A stretch of DNA of 45,327 nucleotides from Bacteriovoracaceae bacterium (lineage in GTDB: Bacteria > Bdellovibrionota > Bacteriovoracia > Bacteriovoracales > Bacteriovoracaceae): the NCBI GenBank assembly GCA_019752535.1, contig JAIEMA010000051.1, positions 1-45,327 of the forward strand, written 5' to 3'. The position numbers and the translations under genes were made by a program. Shown here piece after piece: positions 16,051-24,504 of the stretch. The notes beneath the pieces are model-generated. The model was not told where the DNA came from, ran no database searches, and saw only the letters and a program-made list of their open reading frames with translations. How positions within the stretch are numbered: position 1 is the stretch's first letter; the number at the start of each line of letters is the position of its first letter.

Positions 16051-17134
16051 AAAAACTTTTATTCTTGTCTCGAAAAAGAGTATTTGGCCTTCTCATGAAA
16101 GGGTAAAAAAGAATCTCACCCTTTCCTATAGGAGAGCTTTTCAAAGCAAAAAAATTCTCGTGAGTGATATGGATTCACTTTCAAAGTTTTTTAAAGAGCT
16201 CATTGCCTTGAGCTGGAAAGAAAAAAAACACTATGATGTCGTACTCCTTGATGTCGGAATCAACCTGAACCAGATCGCGCATTTTTCAAAATGGGTCAAT
16301 CCAAAGACAGTAAGCTTTCATTGTCTTCTTCATGGTGATTTTATCTTAAGGATTGAGGAGTGGAGAACCTTACTCAATCAGCTCAGTGGTTTTAAAGGAA
16401 GCCTAAGAGTGTGCTCAGAACCGATGCATCTTCTGGCCCAGAAAATATTGGGGTCACAGCCTTTTCAAGTCATCCCCTTTCCTATTGATTCAATCTTTTT
16501 TAAAGTGAAAAAAGAGAAAATCACAAAATCCCCAGAGATCATCAGCTATTTTGGAAGGATTACTCCTGACAAGGGTCTACTCGATCTCTTAAAACTTTGG
16601 AAAAAGATCAAATCTCCCCAAAGACAGCTGCACCTGTACGGTGATTTTGATTCCTCAAGTCTGCATAGCCTAGATTCAAAGAAAACGTTTAAAAATAAAT
16701 TCAAAAAAATGCGTGAACAGATCGAACATGATCAATCGATTCACCAGAAAAAGCTTACTAGTGATTTGCAAATCATTAGAGCGATGGATCGCAGCTCATA
16801 TATTATAAATTGCTCTCGATTTGTTCATGAAGAATATGGTCTGGCGGTTCGTGAAGCACTCGTTAGAGGTAAGCCCGTTCTCATTTCTCGCTGGGGTGGA
16901 CATAAAGACTTAGAGTCAGTGCCGGGAGCCTTTTTTGATTTAAAGAAATTGAACTTAAAAAAAATGAAACCCACTGACATTAAGCGGTCAGCTCAAGAGA
17001 AATTTTCGATTGAAGCGGTGACAAAAAGAATTCGCGCTCTAAACTTATCTCAAGGAGTGTTTATCCCCGTGGAAACAAAAGAGTTTAAGAGAGATCAGAT
17101 AAAAAAATGGGTTCAACTCTATTTTGGAGCTTAG
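16043..17134 (+). CDS. GT-B fold glycosyltransferase (family 4-like)
   Basis: 363 residues from ATG at 16043, overlapping the AspH stop by 8 bp, with AGGTGA eight bases upstream (GTG 16031 is an alternative). The N-half is a degenerate Rossmann region; the C-half shows ISYFGRITPDKGLLDLLKLW near residue 170 and the sugar-nucleotide-binding segment EEYGLAVREALVRGKPVLIS near residue 270, whose E-x7-E pattern marks GT4 enzymes. It likely transfers a sugar to a protein, peptide or envelope glycan; as last gene of the SagB-CotH-AspH unit, glycosylation of the island product is a reasonable inference. No signal peptide. Confidence 0.75.
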   Translation: MNKKTFILVSKKSIWPSHERVKKNLTLSYRRAFQSKKILVSDMDSLSKFFKELIALSWKEKKHYDVVLLDVGINLNQIAHFSKWVNPKTVSFHCLLHGDFILRIEEWRTLLNQLSGFKGSLRVCSEPMHLLAQKILGSQPFQVIPFPIDSIFFKVKKEKITKSPEIISYFGRITPDKGLLDLLKLWKKIKSPQRQLHLYGDFDSSSLHSLDSKKTFKNKFKKMREQIEHDQSIHQKKLTSDLQIIRAMDRSSYIINCSRFVHEEYGLAVREALVRGKPVLISRWGGHKDLESVPGAFFDLKKLNLKKMKPTDIKRSAQEKFSIEAVTKRIRALNLSQGVFIPVETKEFKRDQIKKWVQLYFGA

Positions 17135-17207
17135 ATCCTATCGTATTTCGATAACTTAGACGCCCACATTTTAAATTCTTCACTTCCCGCTCCCCCAATT
17201 CTCAAGC

Positions 17208-17213
17208 TATAAC
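17208..17213 (+). promoter_or_regulatory. -10 element giving a probable leaderless transcript (S1/P1 nuclease)
   Basis: TATAAC ends six bases before the ATG at 17220 and there is no Shine-Dalgarno, so the transcript would start at or next to the start codon. A clear -35 was not found. Confidence 0.4.
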
Positions 17214-17219
17214 TTCCCT

Positions 17220-18002
17220 ATGAAAAACATTATTTTAATTACTCTTTCATTATGGTCTCTAGGCGCGTGGGCATGGGGCAATATCGGTCATCGAGTGGTG
17301 GCCCAAATTGCGGAGTCTCGTCTCACTCCTAAAACGTTGGCCAAGGTCTATCAGCTCACAGGAAAAGAAACTCTTGCTGATATCGCAAACTGGCCTGATT
17401 GGATTAAATCCGATGAGAATTGGCCACAAGCTTCAATCTGGCATTACGTCAGTATTCCAGATGGCCAAACTTATAATGATATTCCTCACAGCGCGAAGGG
17501 TGACATCATTCAAGCCATTGAAAAATTCTCAAAGGAAGTGGGAGACACCACTCTTTCCAAAGAGAAGCGCTGGGAAGCTCTCGCTTTCCTCGTTCATTTA
17601 GTGGGCGACATTCACCAACCTCTTCATGCTGGAAAATCAGATGATCAAGGCGGCAACCTTCTTAAGATGACTTGGTTTGAACATAACTCAAACTTGCATG
17701 AAGTTTGGGATGAGAAAGTCATCGAAATGGAAAAACTCAGCTACACTGATTACGTCGCTTTTATCGATAAAAAAGATCGCTCAAGAGAGACTGTCTGGTC
17801 ACAAGCGCCACTTATGGTTTGGCTTGAAGAATCGATCGCTATGCGCTCATTCGTCTATGACTCACTCCCGGTTGTTCCAGTGGGAGACCCGATGCCAAAG
17901 GCATGGGAGTATAAGTATTACTACAAAGTTTCTAAGCGCCTCAATGAGCGCTTACTCATGGCCGGTGTTCGCTTAGCTGCGCTACTTGAGGAGAAACTCT
18001 GA
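17220..18002 (+). CDS. Secreted S1/P1-type zinc nuclease
   Basis: 260 residues. Signal peptide MKNIILITLSLWSLGAWA; after cleavage the mature protein would begin W-G, with the N-terminal Trp whose amino group binds zinc in this family. Further ligands follow: IGHRVVAQIAE, ANWPDWI, IWHYV, FLVHLVGDIHQPLHAG and GGNLL...NLHEVWD, the full His/Asp zinc set of S1/P1 nucleases. These cleave single-stranded DNA and RNA and release 3'-phosphates from nucleotides, here in the periplasm or outside, consistent with nucleic-acid scavenging. The C-terminus is fused head-to-tail with the corA start (stop TGA at 18000-18002 overlaps CTG at 17999). Confidence 0.9.
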   Translation: MKNIILITLSLWSLGAWAWGNIGHRVVAQIAESRLTPKTLAKVYQLTGKETLADIANWPDWIKSDENWPQASIWHYVSIPDGQTYNDIPHSAKGDIIQAIEKFSKEVGDTTLSKEKRWEALAFLVHLVGDIHQPLHAGKSDDQGGNLLKMTWFEHNSNLHEVWDEKVIEMEKLSYTDYVAFIDKKDRSRETVWSQAPLMVWLEESIAMRSFVYDSLPVVPVGDPMPKAWEYKYYYKVSKRLNERLLMAGVRLAALLEEKL

Positions 18003-18904
18003 ATCCCTCAGACACTATTCGCCAGCCTTTAGATCATTGGTGGGACGTAACTGATCCTACGAGTGAAGTTTTAGGTGGGATTGCTGATCGCTTTAAGTTG
18101 CACAGAACCTCTGTGCAAGATTGCCTTGATCCAGAGCAGTTCCCAAAGATTGAGAAAGTTGGCGAAACCGTTTTCATGATCGTTCGCTGTCATGATATCG
18201 AGGCCCCACCTGATGCAGAAGAAGTGCTCACACTGACTCGCAAGATTGCCTTCTTTTTAAACAAAGACTTCCTCATCACTATTCATCGCGGCGATCAGCC
18301 CTTCATCAACGACATCAGAAGTAACGTGGATAAGGAGCAAACGCCCCATGACATCATGGTGAAGATGATTAAGAAATCGGTTGAAAGCTTTAACCCTTAT
18401 TTAGAAAAAATTGAAACCGAAATTGAAAAGCTCGAAAGAGAACTCATGGGTCGCTCCCCTAATACGACAGAGCTCATTTCACTTTATCGCTTAAGGGCGA
18501 GACTTTCAGTTATTAAGAGACAAGCTTGGCACACTCTGGGAGTCCTTAAAGAATTTGTCACCGTTCACTCTCCGGCCCCTTCTCCATGGCTCACAGATAT
18601 GCGTGAATCGGCCGAAGGTCTATGGCAGTACTGTGATGAGCTCATGGAAGATGTTCAAAACTTACTCGGGCTCCATATCGCGCTCTCTAGTCATCGCACC
18701 AATGAGATTATGCGCTTTCTTACCGTCGTTTCACTCTTCTTTCTCCCACTCACGTTTATCGTAGGTATATACGGGATGAATTTTAAAGTGATGCCTGAAC
18801 TTGATTGGAAATATGGTTATTACTTCTCACTGGCTTTGATGTTCTTCGTTTCCTATGCCATTTACAGAAAAGTCAAAGAAAAGGGCTGGCTAGATCGCGA
18901 TTAG
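17999..18904 (+). CDS. corA: CorA-family Mg2+/divalent cation transporter, CTG start
   Basis: 301 residues if read from CTG at 17999. The first ATG/GTG/TTG-type start in frame (TTG 18098) would cut off the conserved CorA N-terminus HWWDVTDPTSEVLGGIADRF, and an in-frame stop at 17987 limits the search; GAGGAG lies five bases before the CTG, so this rare start is preferred. The rest is classic CorA: LDPEQFPKIE, long helices through residue ~235, then two C-terminal membrane helices separated by YGMNF, the selectivity GMN motif, and a basic tail. It forms a pentameric channel in the inner membrane. Start overlaps the stop of the nuclease gene; the 3' end overlaps the convergent small gene by 4 bp. 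Confidence 0.85.
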   Translation: MNPSDTIRQPLDHWWDVTDPTSEVLGGIADRFKLHRTSVQDCLDPEQFPKIEKVGETVFMIVRCHDIEAPPDAEEVLTLTRKIAFFLNKDFLITIHRGDQPFINDIRSNVDKEQTPHDIMVKMIKKSVESFNPYLEKIETEIEKLERELMGRSPNTTELISLYRLRARLSVIKRQAWHTLGVLKEFVTVHSPAPSPWLTDMRESAEGLWQYCDELMEDVQNLLGLHIALSSHRTNEIMRFLTVVSLFFLPLTFIVGIYGMNFKVMPELDWKYGYYFSLALMFFVSYAIYRKVKEKGWLDRD

Positions 18905-19137
18905 TCTTTAGTTCCGACTTTGATTCTTAACTCTCGATACCCCATCTCTAAAGCATCTCGGTAATCATCAAAATCATAAAGAGTACCTACGTGCTTAAAG
19001 ATTTTATGAGACTCTTTATTCACCACATCCACTTCTACATGAAAGCGCTCTTTGACTTTATGAACGACCACACGCCCTAGGAAATAGGGATCATTGGTGA
19101 ATTCGACTAACTTCTCGATTGGAAATGATTCAAGCAT
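18901..19137 (-). CDS. Small conserved-looking protein of unknown function
   Basis: 78 residues from the ATG at 19137, which overlaps the stop of the PLP decarboxylase gene by 8 bp; a longer in-frame reading to 19179 would lie wholly in that gene and is less likely. The product alternates beta-type strands (GRVVVHKVKERFHVEVDVV) with a C-terminal helix (DDYRDALEMGYREL). No signal peptide, membrane segment or known motif. Co-transcribed with the decarboxylase; role unknown. Confidence 0.55.
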   Translation of the reverse strand: MLESFPIEKLVEFTNDPYFLGRVVVHKVKERFHVEVDVVNKESHKIFKHVGTLYDFDDYRDALEMGYRELRIKVGTKD

Positions 19138-20545
19138 GACTCGCTTCCCATCTCTGTCCGGCCGCAATGACGTCATCAAGAATTTTTCCTAGGACTTTTT
19201 CATCCGCTCCTGGATGAACCACAATGAAGCGTAAAAAACTCTCCCCAGTGCGACTGGACCAATTAATCATGGCATCGCCTCTCTTGATCAAATCATCTCT
19301 GATTGGGCGAACGGCCGTGTTGGCCAGATAATGGCGCTTGGGCAAATATCTAAAACAAACGTTGAGACTTTCTGGCTCATAAAGAAGCTGAAGATCTGGA
19401 CGTTTTTTGATTTCTCGGGCCATCCATTGTGCTCGAGAATAAAGGGTATCGATGAGGTCATTCCAACCCTTGTCCCCCATCAAGCGCCAAGAGAGCCAAA
19501 CCTTAAGTGCATCCACGCGCCTGCCGCACTGAAGGCTCATGGGACCTAGATCCAAAGTATTTTCTTGGCCATCATGGAAGAGATAATTATTTCCCCCTCC
19601 GCGCTGACTAGCAAGAAGAGAGCCGATGTGGGGAGTGAGAATGAATGAACTCACAAGACCCGTACCAAGCATCTTGTGTGTATCCCAAGTCACAGAATCA
19701 GCGCGCTCAATACCTTTAAGTTTTGCTTTATGTTTTGTGGAGAGAAGAGTTCCTCCTCCCCAAGCCGCATCCACATGCAGCCAAAGATTGTGTTGTTTGC
19801 ACACATCAGCGATCTCATCTAAAGGATCAAAAGCGCCAAGGACAGTCGTTCCTGCGGTGGCGGCCACACACATAGGAGTGAAGCCACGCTCTTTAGCGGC
19901 TTTAATTAATCGATCAAGTTCACTCGCGCGCATGCGTCCTTGAGAATCTGAAGGCACAGGAATCAAGTTATCCGTGCCGATGCCTAATTGGTTAAGCGCT
20001 TTAAAAAATGAGTAATGAGCTTCTTCAGAAACAAAAACAGAGAATCGCGTGTTGCCGTTTCCAAAACGTCTGGTTTCAGGAAAGCGCGTGTTGCGCGCGA
20101 GCAAAAGTCCTGAGAAATTGGCATTCGATCCCCCAGTCACCATCACACCTTCCGTGCGATCCCAACCAATGTATTTTCCAAGATTATGGATGAGCGCGCG
20201 CTCGAGCAAAGTGCCAATCGGTGCGGCCTCGTACGTCGCCATCGTGGAATTGCCCATCGCTGCGACCGCATCACCAATAAAGGCAATTGGCAAAGGAGCG
20301 GCGTAGAGTTGGTTGGCAAATGTGGGATGAAGCGTATTTCTAGCATGCTCTAGGTAGGCTTCTAAATCTTTCACCACTTCATCATGACTGCGCCCCAAAT
20401 CGGGCAAGGTCATATCAAAATGTTCTCGCAGTTCAGCAGGCTCTTCAAAAGCCACAACACCCTGCTTAGGAGTGTTTTCAACGTAGGATTTTATAACGTT
20501 GAAAAACTTATCGAATGGGAACTGCTGCCAGTTGGTATTTTCCAT
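19130..20545 (-). CDS. PLP-dependent group II amino-acid decarboxylase
   Basis: 471 residues. Fold-type I PLP enzyme with TGGSNANFSGLLLARN (phosphate loop, ~137-152), HVDAAWGG (257-264, the Asp binds the pyridine nitrogen) and SVTWDTHKML with the Schiff-base Lys at 291. This is the pattern of glutamate / aromatic amino-acid / diaminobutyrate decarboxylases; the substrate cannot be assigned from sequence alone. Length is normal for the family. No Shine-Dalgarno is evident; TAAAAC lies seven bases before the ATG. The small downstream gene at 18901-19137 overlaps its stop. Confidence 0.85.
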   Translation of the reverse strand: MENTNWQQFPFDKFFNVIKSYVENTPKQGVVAFEEPAELREHFDMTLPDLGRSHDEVVKDLEAYLEHARNTLHPTFANQLYAAPLPIAFIGDAVAAMGNSTMATYEAAPIGTLLERALIHNLGKYIGWDRTEGVMVTGGSNANFSGLLLARNTRFPETRRFGNGNTRFSVFVSEEAHYSFFKALNQLGIGTDNLIPVPSDSQGRMRASELDRLIKAAKERGFTPMCVAATAGTTVLGAFDPLDEIADVCKQHNLWLHVDAAWGGGTLLSTKHKAKLKGIERADSVTWDTHKMLGTGLVSSFILTPHIGSLLASQRGGGNNYLFHDGQENTLDLGPMSLQCGRRVDALKVWLSWRLMGDKGWNDLIDTLYSRAQWMAREIKKRPDLQLLYEPESLNVCFRYLPKRHYLANTAVRPIRDDLIKRGDAMINWSSRTGESFLRFIVVHPGADEKVLGKILDDVIAAGQRWEASHA

Positions 20546-20570
20546 GGCAGCAGTTTTAGCATGACTGAGA

Positions 20571-21209
20571 CTAAGGAGTCATCAAACGCTGGACCACCGT
20601 GACGATATCTGACAGCGCAGCACGTTGTGTGTAATCCACTTCTACGTAGGAATAAGCCACTTTCATGTCTTTTCCGATCACAAATGTGGCCGGGACAGGA
20701 AGAATATTATCTCCATTTCCTTGGCTGACCTTAAGATCAATCCCATAACCCTTATACATATCGATCATGGCGTCTTCGACTTTGAATGCGATACCGAGGA
20801 GTCTGGCCGTCTCATTATTTTTGTCCGAAATGAGAGGAATTTTTAAGTCATTCTTGCGTTTTGAGATTGCCACTTGCTTTTCACTTTCTGGTGAGATCGC
20901 AATAATTCTTGCACCTTTAAACTGAGGCAACTCCTGAGAGAGTTGCTTTAACTGTTTCATACAATAGGGACACCAACCTCCACGATAAAACGTGATGACC
21001 AGAGGTCCATCTTTAACCCATTCAGAAACATTTTTTTCGGCAATTTTTAAATCAGGAAAAGCCTCTCCCACTTTGGGCGCACGCTTTTCAATGCCAGTTT
21101 CTTTAAGACGCCTAGTCGCTCCCTCAAAAATTTCTTTTCTCTCTTCGGCCGAATATTCTTTGGCCTGTAGTGATCCACAAAGCAGCAAACTTAGAAAAAT
21201 AAAGCGCAT
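20571..21209 (-). CDS. Exported peroxiredoxin/AhpC-TSA-like thioredoxin-fold protein
   Basis: 212 residues from the ATG at 21209, which has GGAGG six bases upstream; a TTG further up contains this site and is rejected. Residues 1-16 are a signal peptide (RFIFLSLLLCGSLQA). The active-site segment is TFYRGGWCPYCMKQLKQL, with the peroxidatic Cys in WCPYC, as in the peroxiredoxin-like family related to PrxQ/BCP. Downstream the VPATFVIG strand supplies the cis-Pro. It probably reduces peroxides in the periplasm. Ends 25 bp before the start region of the decarboxylase on the same strand. Confidence 0.8.
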   Translation of the reverse strand: MRFIFLSLLLCGSLQAKEYSAEERKEIFEGATRRLKETGIEKRAPKVGEAFPDLKIAEKNVSEWVKDGPLVITFYRGGWCPYCMKQLKQLSQELPQFKGARIIAISPESEKQVAISKRKNDLKIPLISDKNNETARLLGIAFKVEDAMIDMYKGYGIDLKVSQGNGDNILPVPATFVIGKDMKVAYSYVEVDYTQRAALSDIVTVVQRLMTP

Positions 21210-21287
21210 ATCTCCCTCCAATTATGGGTAGATGAGTGAAACACAAATTTTGTGACGAGAACAAGGGAGAAATGCTAAACTCACTCT

Positions 21288-22442
21288 ATGTCGGACTACA
21301 ACACCTATAAAACTGCTCTCAAAGATCAGCGACTTCCTGCAGCAGTCATAGACTTAGACCTTCTTGAGCAAAATGCTAAAGAGATTTTAAAGCGTGCAGG
21401 CTCCATGCGAATCCGAATCGCGACAAAATCTATTCGCTGCCAATTTATTTTAAGACACCTTCTCTCTCTCTCCCCTCAATTTCAGGGGCTGATGACTTTC
21501 ACGGCCGAGGAGACTCTCTTTCTGGCCAAGCTCGGCTTTGATGATCTTTTGATGGGCTATCCCACAACTGATTTAAAATCAGTAAAGGAATTAGCAAGCC
21601 TGAATAAGAAAGTGACTTTTATGGTGGATTCAAAAGAACATATTAAACTTTTGGCTTCACTTAATCTTCCTCTACGCATCTGTTTAGACATTGATATGTC
21701 GACGCCGTTTCCAGGGATTTGGTTTGGAGTGAGAAGATCCCCATTAAGAACTCTAAAACAAGTTCAAGAACTCTTAAGTGATCTTCCAAAAAATATTAAA
21801 GTCGCAGGTGTTATGGGCTACGAAGCCCAAGTGGCCGGAGTCGGCGATCACACTCCCCAAGTACTTATGAATCCCGTCATCAGACGCCTTCAGCGTCACT
21901 CAAGGAAAGACTACGCGAAACGCCGTGGAGTGATTGTTGAGTGGCTTCGGGCCAATCACGCTATCGAATTTTCTAATGGTGGTGGCACTGGAAGTATAGA
22001 ATGGTCGATCTCTGATCCAGGCGTCGATGAAATCACCGTGGGCTCAGGGTTTTATTCTCCCGGACTCTTTGATCACTATCGCCGCTTTAAGCATTCTCCT
22101 GCTGCATTTTTTGCACTTCCTCTCGTGCGAAAGCCCGGAGTAAAAATGTGGACGGCCTTAGGTGGCGGCTACATCGCCTCTGGCGAGATCAATCTGAATA
22201 AGCGTCCAGTTCCTTTTCTTCCAGAGGGCATGGCCCTGATCGATCAAGAAGGAGCCGGCGAAGTTCAAACACCTATTCACTACGAAGGCCCAATTGAATT
22301 GCAACTTGGTGATCCTGTTTTTTTCAGACACTCAAAAGCGGGAGAATTGTGTGAGCGCTTTAAATCACTTCTCCTTCTTCGAGCTGGAAAGATAGAAAAT
22401 ATTGTTCCAACCTATCGCGGTGAAGACCAAGTTTTTCTCTAG
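21288..22442 (+). CDS. Alanine-racemase-fold PLP enzyme (amino-acid deaminase/aldolase type)
   Basis: 384 residues. Fold-type III barrel: PAAVIDLDLLEQNA, then RIATKSIR with the PLP-binding Lys at 47, MGYEAQVAG, and the phosphate-binding FSNGGGTGSIEW. The C-terminal domain (GGGYIASG, then HSKAGELCERF near the end) resembles the D-serine dehydratase / D-threonine aldolase C-domain with its metal-binding His and Cys, although the usual H-x-C spacing is altered. Substrate therefore uncertain. No Shine-Dalgarno; TAAACT ends six bases before the ATG, so the mRNA may be leaderless. Confidence 0.8.
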   Translation: MSDYNTYKTALKDQRLPAAVIDLDLLEQNAKEILKRAGSMRIRIATKSIRCQFILRHLLSLSPQFQGLMTFTAEETLFLAKLGFDDLLMGYPTTDLKSVKELASLNKKVTFMVDSKEHIKLLASLNLPLRICLDIDMSTPFPGIWFGVRRSPLRTLKQVQELLSDLPKNIKVAGVMGYEAQVAGVGDHTPQVLMNPVIRRLQRHSRKDYAKRRGVIVEWLRANHAIEFSNGGGTGSIEWSISDPGVDEITVGSGFYSPGLFDHYRRFKHSPAAFFALPLVRKPGVKMWTALGGGYIASGEINLNKRPVPFLPEGMALIDQEGAGEVQTPIHYEGPIELQLGDPVFFRHSKAGELCERFKSLLLLRAGKIENIVPTYRGEDQVFL

Positions 22443-22649
22443 CTAAAAAAATTGGCGCTTTTTCCCTCTAAACAAGCTCAAGACTCGTACTTTATGTCAG
22501 GGATAACTGACCGAGATGACAAGATTTTAAGAAATAATCTTTCAAACCTCCAAACACCTATAGAATCGTTTTAACACAAGTTACAAGAGGTGGACTCGTA
22601 GCACGTTTGATGATTTGCCCACCCCTGCACTTTCCAAGGAGGAGAGAGC

Positions 22650-22886
22650 ATGAAGGGATATCTTTTTAGACGGGTGATCGTTTTTTGTGGATGTTTTATT
22701 TATCTGAACGCTTGTCAGGCACCATTAGAAGCAAGGGAGTTAGATGAGACTCCTCAGGCTTTTAGCAGGGAAGAATTAATCGCGGCAGGAGCCGAACCTA
22801 GTTACGAAAATTACATTGTGGCGGTTCAGGAAGAACTCCGTGAGGAAGTCTCTCAAGACGAGGCGTCAGACTTTTTCAATCCTTAG
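22650..22886 (+). CDS. Small lipoprotein of unknown function
   Basis: 78 residues with a strong AAGGAGGAG upstream. A lipoprotein signal runs to IYLNAC, the lipobox with Cys at 22. The mature part is short, acidic and probably helical (REELIAAGAEPSYENYIVAV). No motif recognised. The 207-bp region before it holds nothing I can assign apart from the ribosome site; a GC-rich hairpin terminator follows the stop. Confidence 0.65.
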   Translation: MKGYLFRRVIVFCGCFIYLNACQAPLEARELDETPQAFSREELIAAGAEPSYENYIVAVQEELREEVSQDEASDFFNP

Positions 22887-22892
22887 GCAGGG

Positions 22893-22928
22893 GGGAGGGG
22901 GCAGGGCGGCTCCCTCTCTTTTTCTTTT
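22893..22928 (+). terminator. Probable Rho-independent terminator
   Basis: GGGAG pairs with CTCCC across a G-rich 12-nt loop, followed by a T-rich run (TCTCTTTTTCTTTT) just after the small lipoprotein gene. Confidence 0.55.
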
Positions 22929-22955
22929 ACAACTCTCTAACAAGACTTTTGCTGG

Positions 22956-22984
22956 TTGAACTCCTGGCCCTCTCGTTCGACAAT
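22956..22984 (+). promoter_or_regulatory. Promoter-like sequence, probable leaderless photolyase transcript
   Basis: TTGAAC (22956-22961), 17-bp spacer, GACAAT (22979-22984), then seven bases to the ATG at 22992. Each hexamer matches the sigma-70 consensus at four of six positions, and no Shine-Dalgarno is present. Confidence 0.4.
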
Positions 22985-22991
22985 AACACGC

Positions 22992-24377
22992 ATGAGTACA
23001 GCCATTTGTTGGATGAGACGGGATTTACGTTTGCATGATCATGCTGCCCTTTTTCATGCCCTCTCCAATCATGAATCAGTCCAACTCGTTTTTTGTTTTG
23101 ATCCCCATATCCTGAATAAACTTTCTGACAAATCTGATCTAAGAGTAAGTTTTATTCTTCAATCCTTGCAAGATATTGAAGCTGAAGTGATTAAAAAAGG
23201 GGCAAGCCTTAAAGTACTCTTTGGTCTCCCTGAAGATGAGATCGTGAGCTTTGCTCAATCACTTAAAGCCCAAGCCGTTTACTGCAATCGTGACTATGAA
23301 CCTTATGCCAAGAAACGCGACTCCTTAGTTGAGAAGAAATTAAAAAATGTAGGAATCGAATTTTTCCAATACAAAGATTCAGTCGTCTTCGAGAAGACGG
23401 AAGTCCTCAATGGCTCTGGTGCCGTTTACAAAGTCTTTACACCCTATAAAAACAAGTGGCTTGAAAAGCTTGCGGCCCAAGACAATCATCTTCCGGATTT
23501 TAAAATCAGTCTTAAAAATTTGAGAGAATTTAAGAATCCCGAAAGTGTGCTCAGTGTAGATTGGCATGCAAAAATCGGCTTCACTCCCACTCACCCACTG
23601 CTAGCGGGTGGAACACATGAGGCCATGAAGCGGTTGAAGAAATTCATGCCAGCGATGCCTCAATATGCAGAGGCGAGAAATATTCCTGCTCTCGATGGAA
23701 CTTCAAATCTCTCACCTTATATTCGTCATGGATGTCTCTCTGTGCGTGACATGGTACGGGCCGGTCTTTCTCAAAAGAATGAAGGAGCGACTGTTTGGCT
23801 CTCTGAAGTTGTTTGGCGTGATTTTTACCACATGATTTTAGACACTCACCCCTATGTCGAGAAAGAATCATTCAAGCGCGATTACGATAAAATTCAATGG
23901 CTGGGGAAAAAAGAATGGTTCGAGGCTTGGTGTGAAGGACGCACCGGTTTCCCTCTGGTGGATGCGGCCATGCGCTGCTTAAACCAAACTGGTTTAATGC
24001 ATAATCGCTTACGCATGGTGACGGCGAGTTTTTTATGCAAAACACTGCTCATTGATTGGAGATGGGGAGAGAAATATTTTGCTGAGAAACTTCTCGATTT
24101 TGATCTCGCGGCCAACAATGGGGGCTGGCAGTGGTCTTCAAGTACTGGTTGCGACGCTCAGCCTTACTTTCGAATTTTTAATCCCTATTCTCAGTCTGAA
24201 AAATTCGACTCTGAGGGTATCTTCATTCGAGAATTTATTCCCGAACTCTCTCACCTCAGTGCAACAGACATTCACTGCCCTCCACCCCTTCTAGCTCCCG
24301 ACTATTATGCCCCTATCGTGAGTTATGAAAAAATGCGCGGTGAAGCTCTTAAAATGTACTCAGTTATTAAAAATTAG
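22992..24377 (+). CDS. phrB: Deoxyribodipyrimidine photolyase (class I CPD type)
   Basis: 461 residues from the ATG at 22992, giving the standard start ICWMRRDLRLHDHAAL. The N-terminal antenna-binding Rossmann domain (to ~130) is followed by the FAD domain: LSPYIRHGCLSVRDM, WLSEVVWRDFYHM, GRTGFPLVDAAMR, LMHNRLRMVTASFL and the strongly conserved LAANNGGWQWSSSTGCDAQP segment with the electron-transfer Trp and the FAD-contacting Asn/Asp. It repairs cyclobutane pyrimidine dimers using light. Its start is best read as ATG after a short promoter with no ribosome site. A light-related regulator-like gene lies 16 kb away at 39356. Confidence 0.92.
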   Translation: MSTAICWMRRDLRLHDHAALFHALSNHESVQLVFCFDPHILNKLSDKSDLRVSFILQSLQDIEAEVIKKGASLKVLFGLPEDEIVSFAQSLKAQAVYCNRDYEPYAKKRDSLVEKKLKNVGIEFFQYKDSVVFEKTEVLNGSGAVYKVFTPYKNKWLEKLAAQDNHLPDFKISLKNLREFKNPESVLSVDWHAKIGFTPTHPLLAGGTHEAMKRLKKFMPAMPQYAEARNIPALDGTSNLSPYIRHGCLSVRDMVRAGLSQKNEGATVWLSEVVWRDFYHMILDTHPYVEKESFKRDYDKIQWLGKKEWFEAWCEGRTGFPLVDAAMRCLNQTGLMHNRLRMVTASFLCKTLLIDWRWGEKYFAEKLLDFDLAANNGGWQWSSSTGCDAQPYFRIFNPYSQSEKFDSEGIFIREFIPELSHLSATDIHCPPPLLAPDYYAPIVSYEKMRGEALKMYSVIKN

Positions 24378-24504
24378 TTTGGCTTACCGAACGCGTTTGC
24401 ACTGCGGCTTTTTTTAGACAAAGAACCTTTTCCCCTGACAAGCGCTTGAACTTGCGCGAAAATATCATCACTTCTTTAGTCATTTTTTCAGGAGATAAAC
24501 CTCT

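Noticed and set aside
17140-17157. Inverted repeat TATCG/CGATA after the glycosyltransferase gene as terminator
   Set aside because: Only 5-bp AT-rich arms and no T-run follow.
22956-22991. Extra 12 residues at the photolyase N-terminus
   Set aside because: Family members start at the ICWMRRDLRLHD region; the upstream part looks like promoter sequence.
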